The notes beneath the pieces were generated by a model. It was not told the origin of the DNA and did no database searches. It saw only the letters and a list, made by a program, of their open reading frames with translations. From NCBI GenBank assembly GCA_963817035.1, contig CAWFMM010000004.1:1736001-1800000 (forward strand): DNA of 64,000 nucleotides, in the 5' to 3' direction. Numbering within the stretch: position 1 is the first letter of the stretch; each line of letters begins with the position of its first letter. The translations under genes and the position numbers were made by a program. This DNA is from AC-49 sp963817035 (GTDB lineage Bacteria > Actinomycetota > Thermoleophilia > Solirubrobacterales > Solirubrobacteraceae). Of this stretch, positions 30,179-38,406 are shown in pieces.

Positions 30179-31654
30179 CTAGGGCCAATCCGTCTGGGCG
30201 TGGGCGAGCGCCATCGCCTGCTTGACCGCGCGCGACTTGGCCACCGACTCCTCGTACTCGAAGTCGGGCTTGGCGTCGGCAACCGTGCCGCCGCCGGCCT
30301 GGACGTGCGCCATCCCGTCCTTGATCACGACGGTGCGGATGTGGATCGCCGTGTCGAGGTCGCCCGAGTACGAAAGCCAGCCGACGGCGCCGCCGTAGCC
30401 GCCGCGCTTGATCGGTTCGAGCTCGTCGATGATCTGCATCGCGCGGACCTTGGGCGCGCCCGACAGCGTGCCGACCGGCAACACCGAGCGCATCGCGTCC
30501 ATCGCGCTGACCTCCGGGCGCAGCGTGCCCGAGACGTTGGAGACGATATGCATGACGGTCGAGTACGTCTCGACGGCCATGTAGCGATCGACGGTCACCG
30601 TGCCGTACTCGCAGACGCGGCCGAGGTCGTTGCGGCCGAGGTCGACGAGCATCACATGCTCGGCGCGCTCCTTGGGGTCGGCGAGCATCTCGGCGGCAAG
30701 CTCGGCGTCCTCCTCGGGGCTCGCCCCGCGAGGCCGCGTGCCGGCGACCGGGCGCGTCGAGACGTGGCGCCCGGAGACGGTGAGCAGCGGCTCAGGGCTC
30801 GCCCCGGCGACCTGGAAGTCGCCGAAGTCGAGGAAGTACATGTACGGGCTCGGGTTGACGACGCGCAGCCCGCGGTAGATCGAGAACGGGTCGACATGCA
30901 GCGGAGTCGAGAAGCGCTGCGACGGTACGACCTGGAACGTGTCGCCCGCGTAGCAGTAGTCGACGATTCGGGCGACCATCGCCTCGAACGTCGCGCGTTC
31001 CATGTTCGAGGTGAACTCGGGCTCGGGCAGCGCCGGGCGCGGCCGGGCGCGCGGGACCGGCCCCGCGAGCAGCTCGCGGATCTCGGCAATCGTCGCCGAC
31101 GCGTCGGCGTAGGCGTGCGCGACGTCGTCCTCGATGTAGGCGTTGGCGAGGATCGAGACCGTGTGGCGCAGGTGATCGAAGACGACGAGCACGTCCGAGA
31201 GCATCAGCGCGAGGTCGGGCAGCCCGAGCGGATCGGGGTTGGGATCGCCGAGCGGTTCGACCGTGCGCACAAGGTCATAGCCGAAGTAGCCGACCGCGCC
31301 GCCGGCGAACGGCGGCATGTCGTCGAACGGGGCCTGGCGGTAGCGCCCGACCTCCTCGGCGGCCAGTGCGTACGGGTCTCCCCCATCGCCCAGCGACCAG
31401 CGCACGACCTTCCGCGGGCGCACGCCGATGAACGAGTAGCGCCCGACCTGCTGGCCCTGCTCCGCCGACTCGAGCAGGAACGCGGGCGCCTGGGGATCGG
31501 GAGCGCGCAGCTTGAGCAGCGCGCTAACCGGTGTCTCGCAGTCGTCGATGAAGGAGTGGCGCAGTGCCACGACGTTGTACTCGTCGGCCAGCGTACGAAC
31601 CTCGTCGAGCGACGGCTCGATCCGCAGCGCGCTGGGGTCAGCGGCGACGGCCAT
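30179..31654 (-). CDS. trpE: Anthranilate synthase component I
   Basis: Converts chorismate to anthranilate with TrpG. The 491-residue protein has the feedback-site region (FLLESAEQGQQVGRYSFIG, LLES typical of the Trp site) and the chorismate-binding domain with PVAGTRPRGAS, LVDLGRNDLGRV and GTLSGAPKVRAM. A strong AGGAGG lies 6 nt before ATG 31654. The start lies 17 nt inside hisE, so the two are coupled. Confidence 0.95.
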   Translation of the reverse strand: MAVAADPSALRIEPSLDEVRTLADEYNVVALRHSFIDDCETPVSALLKLRAPDPQAPAFLLESAEQGQQVGRYSFIGVRPRKVVRWSLGDGGDPYALAAEEVGRYRQAPFDDMPPFAGGAVGYFGYDLVRTVEPLGDPNPDPLGLPDLALMLSDVLVVFDHLRHTVSILANAYIEDDVAHAYADASATIAEIRELLAGPVPRARPRPALPEPEFTSNMERATFEAMVARIVDYCYAGDTFQVVPSQRFSTPLHVDPFSIYRGLRVVNPSPYMYFLDFGDFQVAGASPEPLLTVSGRHVSTRPVAGTRPRGASPEEDAELAAEMLADPKERAEHVMLVDLGRNDLGRVCEYGTVTVDRYMAVETYSTVMHIVSNVSGTLRPEVSAMDAMRSVLPVGTLSGAPKVRAMQIIDELEPIKRGGYGGAVGWLSYSGDLDTAIHIRTVVIKDGMAHVQAGGGTVADAKPDFEYEESVAKSRAVKQAMALAHAQTDWP

Positions 31655-32235
31655 TGAGCACCTCCTGGGCGCCACTGAGGTCGTGGCCGCGCGAGCGCAG
31701 CAGGACCATCAGGTGATAGAGCACGTCGGCGGTCTCCTCGTCGACCCGCTCGTCGGACTCCTCGCGCGCCGCACGGGTGACCTCCTCGGCCTCCTCGAGC
31801 ACCTTCTCGGCGATCAGCGGCGGGTCGGCGAGCAGCGTCGTCGTGTAGGAGCCTTCGGGCATCGTCTCGGCGCGCTCGGCGAGCGTTCGCTCGAGCGCAG
31901 GCAGCGCCTCGTGTGGCGCCGGCGGTTGCAGCGTCGCCATTGTGGAAGCACGTGCGCTCGCCGGTGTGGCACGCGGGACCGGCGGGAACGACGAGCGCGA
32001 GCAGCGCGTCGCCGTCGCAGTCGAGGCGCAGCGCCTTGACCGCCTGCGTGTTGCCCGACGTCGCGCCCTTGTGCCACAGCTCGTCGCGCGAGCGCGACCA
32101 GAGGTGCAGCTCGCCGGTCTCGCGCGTACGCGCGACCGCCTGCTCGTTGGCGTAGGCCAGTGTCAGGACCTCCCCGGTTCGCCAGTCCTGCACGATCACC
32201 GGGACCAAGCCGCGTTCGTCGTAGCTGATCTCCAC
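31204..32235 (-). CDS. hisI: Phosphoribosyl-AMP cyclohydrolase; frame has no stop at its usual end
   Basis: Third step of histidine synthesis, opening the purine ring of PR-AMP. The recognisable enzyme is about residues 1-102 (32235 to about 31930): TLAYANEQAVARTRETGELHLWSRSR (in part), the metal motif LDCDGDALL and the zinc cysteines in CHTGERTCF. After that the frame has no stop and runs 700 nt as Arg-rich shadow sequence through all of hisE and 450 nt of trpE to 31204. The coordinates give that literal frame; the functional protein surely ends near 31930 or continues in the hisE frame by a +1 shift. The start is GTG 32235 with TAACCT 7 nt upstream. Confidence 0.7.
   Translation of the reverse strand: MEISYDERGLVPVIVQDWRTGEVLTLAYANEQAVARTRETGELHLWSRSRDELWHKGATSGNTQAVKALRLDCDGDALLALVVPAGPACHTGERTCFHNGDAATAGATRGAACARANARRARRDDARRLLHDDAARRPAADRREGARGGRGGHPCGARGVRRAGRRGDRRRALSPDGPAALARPRPQWRPGGAQWPSPLTPARCGSSRRSTRFVRWPTSTTSWHCATPSSTTARHRLARCSSCALPIPRRPRSCSSRRSRASRSGATRSSACARGRSCAGRWAMGETRTHWPPRRSGATARPRSTTCRRSPAARSATSAMTLCARSNRSAIPTPIRSGCPTSR
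31638..31940 (-). CDS. hisE: Phosphoribosyl-ATP pyrophosphatase
   Basis: Second step of histidine synthesis. The 100-residue protein shows the HisE signature: LERTLAERAETMPEGSYTTT, then KVLEEAEEVTRAA and DEETADVLYHLMVLL, which bind Mg and the triphosphate. ATG 31940 lies inside the conserved end of hisI, one nucleotide out of its frame. In many bacteria the two are fused as HisI-HisE, so this could be the second half of a frameshifted fusion. Confidence 0.88.
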   Translation of the reverse strand: MATLQPPAPHEALPALERTLAERAETMPEGSYTTTLLADPPLIAEKVLEEAEEVTRAAREESDERVDEETADVLYHLMVLLRSRGHDLSGAQEVLNGRRR

Positions 32236-32242
32236 GGCGCAG

Positions 32243-32269
32243 AGGTTAGCTTTGTGGGGCAGGTAGCCT
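32243..32269. promoter_or_regulatory. Divergent -10 elements for hisI and a VOC gene
   Basis: The minus-strand TAACCT (32248-32243) is 7 nt before hisI GTG 32235; the plus-strand TAGCCT (32264-32269) is 7 nt before ATG 32277. No leader peptide fits before hisI, so transcript attenuation is unlikely. Confidence 0.5.
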
Positions 32270-32276
32270 GGCCGCG

Positions 32277-32651
32277 ATGCTCAACAAGGCCCCGCTGGTG
32301 GCGTTCGTCCCGACCGTCGACCTCGAACGCTCGCACGCGTTCTTCGGCGGCAAGCTCGGTCTGACGCGCGTCGACGCGAGCCCGTTCGCCAACGCCTACG
32401 ACGCCCACGGCACCGCCCTGCGGGTCACGCGGGTCGAGCAGCTCGAGCCGGCCGGTTTCACGATCGTCGGCTGGCAGGTCGAGGACATCGCCGCCTCGGT
32501 GGCGACGCTGCGGGCGAGCGGGATCGAGCCGTTGATCTACCCGGGGATGGACCAGAACGCAGACGGCGTCTGGGTGGCGCCGAGCGGCGCGCAGGTCGCG
32601 TGGTTCACCGACCCCGACGGCAACACACTGTCGCTGAGCCAGTCAGGTTGA
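32277..32651 (+). CDS. VOC superfamily (glyoxalase/bleomycin resistance-like) protein
   Basis: A 124-residue vicinal-oxygen-chelate fold protein, with FVPTVDLERSHAFFGGKLGL in the first unit and GWQVEDIAASVATLRASGIE in the second, ending FTDPDGNTLSLSQ. The function is unknown. It differs clearly from the VOC protein at 25.6 kb. ATG 32277 with TAGCCT 7 nt upstream; divergent from the his-trp operon. Confidence 0.78.
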   Translation: MLNKAPLVAFVPTVDLERSHAFFGGKLGLTRVDASPFANAYDAHGTALRVTRVEQLEPAGFTIVGWQVEDIAASVATLRASGIEPLIYPGMDQNADGVWVAPSGAQVAWFTDPDGNTLSLSQSG

Positions 32652-33260
32652 ACCGCGGGCTGCTGCGGAGGCCGGGCCGCTACGCGACGACTCGCGCGCG
32701 GGCCCGGCACCGCCGCATCGAGGCGCCAGAGCACATGGTGGGTACGTCCCCCTGGCCAACCGATCCGTGAGGTGCGAGTCCCTCCGACGCACACCAGCTG
32801 GAAGCGGCGGGCTCGTCCATGAGCCCAGATGCCTCGGGGTGGGTGTCGGCGGAGGCGGCGCGGCGCACGAGGCGGGGGTTCACAAGACCGGACGTCTGTC
32901 CAGGCGGTGCGCTGGTGCCGGGCTCTGAACAGTCTGCGGCAAGGGAGGGTGGGGGCCGGGCCTGGGGTGGCGCCCTCGGGTGTTGCCTATGCAAATCGTG
33001 TCGGAATGGCTGAGACAGGGTTCCGAAACGCACGTGCCCAATCCTGTGCGTGCTAGAGCACCTACAGGATTGGGCACGTCTGAGATTCGGGTCCGATCGG
33101 GCTCCCACCCGCCCCGAAACCGGCCAAGAAACGGGCGAGACACGCACGGACTTCGCAGAAACCCCGCCCGTCGCGGCGCATCAAGCGACGGCTACCCACA
33201 CTTCCTCGCCGCTGCGTTCAGAGCCCGGCACCAACGCGACGAGCCGAACCGCCCCGCCCC
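32652..33260. other. 609-nt gene-free region with strong secondary structure
   Basis: No supported protein frame. 32726-32860 (plus strand) can form successive stems: GCCAG...CTGGC with an inner GGG/CCC pair, GTGCG...CGCAC, GGGCTC-GTCCAT-GAGCCC, and GCCTC...GAGGC. The segment with GTGCGAGTC looks T-arm-like but no full tRNA folds. The chain of stems recalls group II intron RNA domains; this is only an impression, and no maturase is present. A separate long palindrome lies at 33032-33079. The rest shows nothing that I can name. Confidence 0.35.
33032..33079. repeat. 16-bp perfect inverted repeat with inner stem (cruciform)
   Basis: The arms 33032-33047 and 33064-33079 are perfect complements (ACGTGCCCAATCCTGT). 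Inside, GTGCT-AG-AGCAC adds a further stem, and outside CCGAA (33023-33027) can pair with TTCGG (33086-33090). The arms are less GC-rich than their surroundings. It lies about 180 nt beyond the end of the minus-strand GGDEF-EAL gene and could be a terminator or protein site. Confidence 0.6.
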
Positions 33261-35450
33261 CTACGCCGCGCGGATCTGCCGCCCCGCAACCGCGCGGCGA
33301 AGCTCGAGCTCCATCGCGTCGGCCGGCATCGGGCGGTTGAGCAGGTACCCCTGGGCCAACGGGCACTCGCGATCGACGAGGAACGCCTGCTGCGCGGTGT
33401 TCTCGACGCCCTCGGCCACGGTCTCCATGCCGAGCGCTGTAGCCAGCTCGAGAATCGCCCGTACGACGGCGGTCGCGCCTGGATCTTCGGGCACCCCGCG
33501 CAGAAACGAACGGTCGATCTTCAGCATCTTGACCGGCAGCTCGCGCAAGCGCCCGAGCGATGACCAGCCGGCCCCGAAGTCGTCGATCGCGACGTTGAGA
33601 CGGGCGGCGGTCAGCTCGTGCAGCGCGGCGTCGCTGGTGCCGTCCTCGCTCATCGCCACCGACTCGGTGACCTCGATGATCACGCGCCGCGGGTCCACCC
33701 CGTGGCGATCAAGGCGGTCGAGCAGGCGCGTGGCGTAGCCGCTGCCGCGCAGTTCGCGGGCTGAGACGTTGAACGCGACCTCGGGATCGAGGTCCATGGC
33801 GGCCCACTTCGCGCACTGCTCGAAGACGTGCTCGGCAACCCAGTCGCCGAGCAGCTCGATCAGACCCATCGACTCGGCGAACGGGACGAAGTCGCCCGGC
33901 GGGACAAGTCCACGCGCCGGGTCCTGCCAGCGCACGAGCGCCTCGGCACGGCGCAGCACGCCGGTCGCCGGGTCGACGATCGGCTGCCAGTGCAGGACGA
34001 GCTCGTCGTTGGCGATCGCGCGGCGCAGACGGGTCGACATCGCCAGGCGCTCGAGCGGACGCTCGTCGTCGCCGTTGTAGATCAGGATGCCGTCGCGCCC
34101 GGCGGTCTTCGAGCGGTGCATGGCCGTGTCGGCGTGGCGCATCAGCTGCGCGGCGCCGGCCGCGTCGGCCGGGTACAGCGAGATCCCGATCGACGCATTG
34201 AGATGGAACTCCGTGCCCGCGACCTCGAACGCGTCGCGCAAGGTACCCCGCAGCGCCTCGGCCGTCGTTCGCGCCTGCTCGGGCGCATCGGCGAGCTCGA
34301 GGTCGCCGAGCAGGACCATGAACTCAGCGGCCTCCTTGCGCACCAGCAGGTCGGACGCACGGACGCGATTGCCGAGGCGCTGGGCGATCCGGGTCAGCAG
34401 CTCATGGCCTGCGGCGTGGCCGAGCGAGTCGTTGACGAGCGCGAAGTCGTCGAAGCCGACGCAGAGCACGGCGACGGCGGTGTCACGGCGCTGCGTACGC
34501 GCCAGCGCCGATTCGAGGTGCTCCTCGAGCAACGCGAGGTTCGGCAGGCCGGTGATGCTGTCGTGGTAGGCGAGGTAGGCGACCTGGCGCTCGGCGGCGC
34601 GGTACTCGGTCACGTCGATGCCCGACGACAGCATCGCCGTGGCGCGGCCGGCGGGGTCACGGGTCATCGTCGTGTGCCACGACACCGTGATCACGCTGCC
34701 ATCGCGGCGGGCCACCTCGTTCTCGTAGCTGACGAACGGCATCGGGCGCGCGCCACGCATGACCTCGTGGAACGCGTCACGCTGGCGCTCGCGGTCGTGT
34801 TCGGGCAAGGCAACCGTGAACCAGTTACGCCCGACGAGTTCGCCCGGCTCGTAGCCGAGCGCCGCATGGCCGGCCGCGTTGAGCACACCGATGCACCCGT
34901 CGGGGCGAAGGATGAGGAAGAAGCCGCTCGCGGCGTCGAGGTAGGTCTGGGCCTGATCGCGCTCGGCGCGGGCCGTGATCTCGGCTTGGCGCAGCTCGGT
35001 CACGTCGACGAGGATGCCCTGGGCGAACTGCGGGCGTCCCGATTCGTCGCGCACCAGAGCGTCGCGCTCCCAGATGTGGACGACACGACCCTCCGGGGTC
35101 ACGGCGCGGTACTCACACTCGAAGTCGAGATCGTTCTCGAATGCGATCCGCTCGGCGTCGAGCACCCGCTGACGATCGTCGGGGTGCATGTTGCGGTACC
35201 AGAGGTCCTGGTCGGAGATATACGCGGCGGCGGGGTGACCGAGCAGCGCTTCGATCTGCGGGCTGACGTAGCGCAGCGTCGCGCGCGCGTCGCACCCGGC
35301 CTCGAAGACGACGGCCGGAATCTGCTCGACGAGGCCGCGGTAGCGCAACTCGGCGACGTGGAGCTGGTCCTGCATCGCGGCGACGCGACGCGCCCGCGAG
35401 CGAACGCGGGACGCTGCGGCGGCAAGCAGGGAGGACGGGTTTCGAGGCAT
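33261..35450 (-). CDS. PAS-PAS-GGDEF-EAL cyclic di-GMP protein with degenerate GGDEF
   Basis: A 729-residue soluble signalling protein. An N-terminal coiled region is followed by two PAS domains (about residues 40-160 and 165-285), a GGDEF domain (about 290-455) and an EAL domain (about 465-720). The GGDEF motif reads EAAEF, so cyclase activity is probably lost, while the RxxD inhibitory-site motif (RASD) remains. The EAL domain keeps its catalytic set: EAL in RRAEALVRW, Asn in FNVSARELR, Glu in EVTES, DD in IDDFGAG, Lys in KIDRSFL, Glu in AEGVEN and Gln in QGYLL. It is thus a likely c-di-GMP phosphodiesterase sensing a PAS ligand. The start is uncertain (ATG 35450 or GTG 35483). Confidence 0.88.
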   Translation of the reverse strand: MPRNPSSLLAAAASRVRSRARRVAAMQDQLHVAELRYRGLVEQIPAVVFEAGCDARATLRYVSPQIEALLGHPAAAYISDQDLWYRNMHPDDRQRVLDAERIAFENDLDFECEYRAVTPEGRVVHIWERDALVRDESGRPQFAQGILVDVTELRQAEITARAERDQAQTYLDAASGFFLILRPDGCIGVLNAAGHAALGYEPGELVGRNWFTVALPEHDRERQRDAFHEVMRGARPMPFVSYENEVARRDGSVITVSWHTTMTRDPAGRATAMLSSGIDVTEYRAAERQVAYLAYHDSITGLPNLALLEEHLESALARTQRRDTAVAVLCVGFDDFALVNDSLGHAAGHELLTRIAQRLGNRVRASDLLVRKEAAEFMVLLGDLELADAPEQARTTAEALRGTLRDAFEVAGTEFHLNASIGISLYPADAAGAAQLMRHADTAMHRSKTAGRDGILIYNGDDERPLERLAMSTRLRRAIANDELVLHWQPIVDPATGVLRRAEALVRWQDPARGLVPPGDFVPFAESMGLIELLGDWVAEHVFEQCAKWAAMDLDPEVAFNVSARELRGSGYATRLLDRLDRHGVDPRRVIIEVTESVAMSEDGTSDAALHELTAARLNVAIDDFGAGWSSLGRLRELPVKMLKIDRSFLRGVPEDPGATAVVRAILELATALGMETVAEGVENTAQQAFLVDRECPLAQGYLLNRPMPADAMELELRRAVAGRQIRAA

Positions 35451-35534
35451 AGACGCACGGGGACCAGGAAACCCCCGCCCCACCTCATCGGCGTTGGCGG
35501 GCCAGAGGTTAAGCCCAGCGTTCGAAAACGCGGC

Positions 35535-36443
35535 CTACTCGATCCCGAGACGGTCGAGCATCCGGTCGTCACCGCGCCACGAACGGCGCACGCGGACCGA
35601 CAGGTCGAGGTGCACCTGCATCCCCAGCTCGCGTTGCAGCTCGCGCCGCGCGGACGTGCCGATCGTCTTGATCATCTTGCCGCCGGCGCCGATCAGGATG
35701 CCCTTCTGGGACTCGGCCTCGACCCACGCGACCGCCCGGATTTTGATCAGATCGGCGCGCGACTCGTCGATCGCCTCGACGATCACCTCGACCGCGTGCG
35801 GGACCTCCTGGAAGGTGCGCCGCAGCGCCTGCTCGCGGATCAGCTCGGCGATCAGCGTCTCGCGCGGCTGGTCGGAGATCTCGTCGGGGCCGAACAGGAA
35901 CGGGCCCTCGGGCATCAGCGACTTGAGGTGGGCGACCAGCTCGGGCAACCCCTCGCCGGTGCGCGCCGAGATCGGAAAGACGTCGTCGCCGACCGCGAGC
36001 GCGGCGGCGTCGGTCAGCGCGGCCATCGTCTTTGAACGATTGATGCGGTCGATCTTGTTGACCGCTACGACAACCGGAACGCCGGAGCCGGCGAGCAGCG
36101 TGGCGATGAACCGGTCGCCCGGCCCCACCCCCTGGTCGCCGTTGAGGAGCAGCAGCGCGGCGTCGCTGTCGGCGAGCTCACGCTCGACGCGGCGCTGCAT
36201 GCGCAGGGTCAGCGCGTCGAGCGGGCGCTGAACGCCGGGCAGGTCGACGAGTACGAGCTGCATGTCCTCATCGGTGAGAACGCCGCGGATGGCCCGGCGC
36301 GTGGTCTGTGGCTTGTCGGAGACGATCGCCACCTTGTGCCCGACGAGCTCGTTGACAAGCGTCGACTTGCCCGCGTTGGGGCGGCCGGCGAGTGCGACGA
36401 AGCCGGACCGGGTGTTGGGGGTGGGTGGTGGGATCGGATTCAT
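35535..36443 (-). CDS. era: GTPase Era
   Basis: Small ribosomal subunit maturation GTPase. The 302-residue protein has G1 GRPNAGKST, switch motif DKPQTTRR, G3 DLPG, G4 NKID and a C-terminal KH domain (GAGGKMIKTIGTSAR) that binds 16S rRNA. ATG overlaps the ybeY stop by 4 nt. Confidence 0.97.
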   Translation of the reverse strand: MNPIPPPTPNTRSGFVALAGRPNAGKSTLVNELVGHKVAIVSDKPQTTRRAIRGVLTDEDMQLVLVDLPGVQRPLDALTLRMQRRVERELADSDAALLLLNGDQGVGPGDRFIATLLAGSGVPVVVAVNKIDRINRSKTMAALTDAAALAVGDDVFPISARTGEGLPELVAHLKSLMPEGPFLFGPDEISDQPRETLIAELIREQALRRTFQEVPHAVEVIVEAIDESRADLIKIRAVAWVEAESQKGILIGAGGKMIKTIGTSARRELQRELGMQVHLDLSVRVRRSWRGDDRMLDRLGIE

Positions 36444-36835
36444 GAGGCGAGGATCTCCGCCTGGCGCTCGAGCATCTCGCCGTCGTCGGTCTCGTGATCC
36501 ATCCCGAGCAGGTGCAGCGCGCCGTGGACGATCGCCTCGGCGATGTCGGTCGTGTGCTGCGGGCAGATGACGATGTCGCCGAGCTCGCGGGATTCCGCCG
36601 CCCCCCCGAGGTCGCCCGTCTCGTCGATCGGGAACGACAGGACGTCGGTCGGCTCGTCGAGGGACCGGTGCTCGGAGTTGAGCGCTGTGATCCGCGCTTC
36701 GTCGACGTAGTGCAGCGCGACGTGGCCGTCCTCGATCCCGGCCGTGGCCAGCGTGCGGGTGATCAGTTCACGGGTCGCCGGCGCCGACGGCGCCGACGGC
36801 GGCTGGGGACCCAGGACCTCGATCTCGAGGCTCAA
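36440..36835 (-). CDS. ybeY: Endoribonuclease YbeY
   Basis: Metal-dependent RNase of 16S rRNA maturation. The 131-residue protein has the metal-binding HGALHLLGMDHE motif and DVLSFP. The start is TTG 36835, overlapping the phoH stop as TTGA. The phoH-ybeY-era order is conserved across many bacteria. Confidence 0.95.
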   Translation of the reverse strand: MSLEIEVLGPQPPSAPSAPATRELITRTLATAGIEDGHVALHYVDEARITALNSEHRSLDEPTDVLSFPIDETGDLGGAAESRELGDIVICPQHTTDIAEAIVHGALHLLGMDHETDDGEMLERQAEILAS

Positions 36836-37818
36836 CTGCGCAGGTCGGCGGCGCGCACCTTGGGCGCCGACTGCTCGTCGTGCTCGTTGTAGGCCTCGAC
36901 GATCCGCTGGACAAGACGATGGCGCACGACGTCGTCGCCGCCGAAGCGCACGAACTCGATCCCTTCGACCTGCTCGAGGATCTCGCTGACGACGATTAGG
37001 CCGCTGCGCTGGTCGCGCGGGAGGTCGATCTGCGTGATGTCCCCGGTGATGACCATCTTCGAACCGAACCCGAGGCGGGTCAGGAACATCTTCATCTGCT
37101 CGGGGCTCGTGTTCTGCGCCTCGTCGAGGATCACGAACGAGTCGTTGAGCGTGCGCCCGCGCATGAAGGCCAGCGGCGCGACCTCGATCACCCCGCGCTC
37201 GAGGTGCTGGGAGACCTTCTCCGGTTCGATCATGTCGTGCAGCGCGTCGAACAGCGGGCGCAGGTACGGGTCGATCTTGGCCATCATGTCGCCCGGCAGG
37301 AAGCCGAGCCGCTCGCCCGCTTCGACCGCGGGGCGGGTGAGGATCACGCGGCTGACCTCGCGCTGGGTCAGCGCCGCGGCGGCCATCGCGACGGCGAGGA
37401 ACGTCTTGCCCGTGCCCGCGGGGCCGACGCCGAAGGTGATCGTGTTGTTGCGGATCGAGTCGACGTAGCGCTTCTGGTTGACGGTCTTCGGCGCGACCTT
37501 GGTCGAGCGATGGCGCCAGACCACGTCCTCGAGGATGTCCGACGGTGACCGGTGCTGGTCGAGTGCCCGGGTGACGGCGGTTATCGTCCCAGGAGCGATC
37601 TCGTGGCCCTGCTCGATCAGCTCGCCGAGCTCCTGGACCACGGTCGCCGCACCCAGCACGTCGTCGGGTGCGCCATCGAGCGTGACGACGTTGCCGCGCA
37701 GGTAGATCTCGCAGCCCAGGTGTTCCTCGAGCGCACGCAGCACGGTGTCCTGCGCACCGCTGAGCGCGGCGGCGGCCTCGTTGGAGAGCTCGATCTGACG
37801 GCGCACGACCTCGGGCAT
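36832..37818 (-). CDS. PhoH-like ATPase
   Basis: A 328-residue P-loop protein: N-terminal RNA-binding KH-like region, then Walker A GPAGTGKT (about residue 133), Walker B FVILDEAQN and FLTRLGFGSKMVITGD. The family is linked to ribosome and RNA metabolism, and its position before ybeY and era supports this. ATG 37818 is 4 nt after the yqeY stop. Confidence 0.93.
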   Translation of the reverse strand: MPEVVRRQIELSNEAAAALSGAQDTVLRALEEHLGCEIYLRGNVVTLDGAPDDVLGAATVVQELGELIEQGHEIAPGTITAVTRALDQHRSPSDILEDVVWRHRSTKVAPKTVNQKRYVDSIRNNTITFGVGPAGTGKTFLAVAMAAAALTQREVSRVILTRPAVEAGERLGFLPGDMMAKIDPYLRPLFDALHDMIEPEKVSQHLERGVIEVAPLAFMRGRTLNDSFVILDEAQNTSPEQMKMFLTRLGFGSKMVITGDITQIDLPRDQRSGLIVVSEILEQVEGIEFVRFGGDDVVRHRLVQRIVEAYNEHDEQSAPKVRAADLRS

Positions 37819-37822
37819 CTCG

Positions 37823-38251
37823 TTAGGACAGCGCCTCCCGGACGCGCGCCGAGACGCGCTTTCCGTCAGCGCGTCCGGCGACCGGGCCCATCACGGCCTT
37901 CATCACCGCGCCCATATCCTTGGCCTCCGACGCGCCCGTGTCGGCGATCGCCGCGGCGACGATCGCGTCGAGCTCTGACTCGCTCATGTCGGCGGGCAGG
38001 TAGGCCGAGATCAGCTCGGCTTCGGCCTCTTCGGTCGTCGCGAGCTCGGGGCGCCCGCCGTCACGAAACGCCTGCGCGGACTCGAGGCGGCGTTTGCGCT
38101 CGCGGCGCAACACGCCGAGCTCGTCGTCGCCGCCGGCCTTGGCGTCCTTCTGGAGTTCGGAGAGCACGAGTCGCAGCGCCCCGACCTTCGTCTTGTCGCC
38201 CGCCTTCATGGCGGTCGTGAGATCGTTCTTGACGTCGTCTGCGAGGGTCAC
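37823..38251 (-). CDS. GatB/YqeY domain protein
   Basis: A 142-residue protein of the YqeY family (DDVKNDLTTAMKAGDKTKVG; EAELISAYLPADMSESELD), similar to the tail domain of GatB, which binds tRNA. Its role as a free protein is not settled. The start is GTG 38251 with TATCCT 9 nt upstream; the longer frame has no support. It probably heads the yqeY-phoH-ybeY-era operon. Confidence 0.9.
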   Translation of the reverse strand: MTLADDVKNDLTTAMKAGDKTKVGALRLVLSELQKDAKAGGDDELGVLRRERKRRLESAQAFRDGGRPELATTEEAEAELISAYLPADMSESELDAIVAAAIADTGASEAKDMGAVMKAVMGPVAGRADGKRVSARVREALS

Positions 38252-38260
38252 CTGGAGCGA

Positions 38261-38266
38261 AGGATA
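38261..38266 (-). promoter_or_regulatory. -10 TATCCT of the yqeY-era operon
   Basis: TATCCT lies 9 nt before GTG 38251, with no Shine-Dalgarno. Confidence 0.45.
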
Positions 38267-38406
38267 GAGCCCCACGAGGTACGGCCGCTCAGCCTGTGTC
38301 AAGCACCGTGCCCGTCGTGCCGGTAGGCAGAAGTTGCCGCTCACCTACGCGTCGGTCTGCGGAGTGTTGAGATTTCCTGATCGCCTACTCGTCGACCAGC
38401 GTCGTC

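Noticed and set aside
32726..32800. Possible tRNA (T-arm-like GTGCGAGTC)
   Set aside because: No 7-bp acceptor stem or anticodon arm can be matched and the T-loop would be 8 nt.
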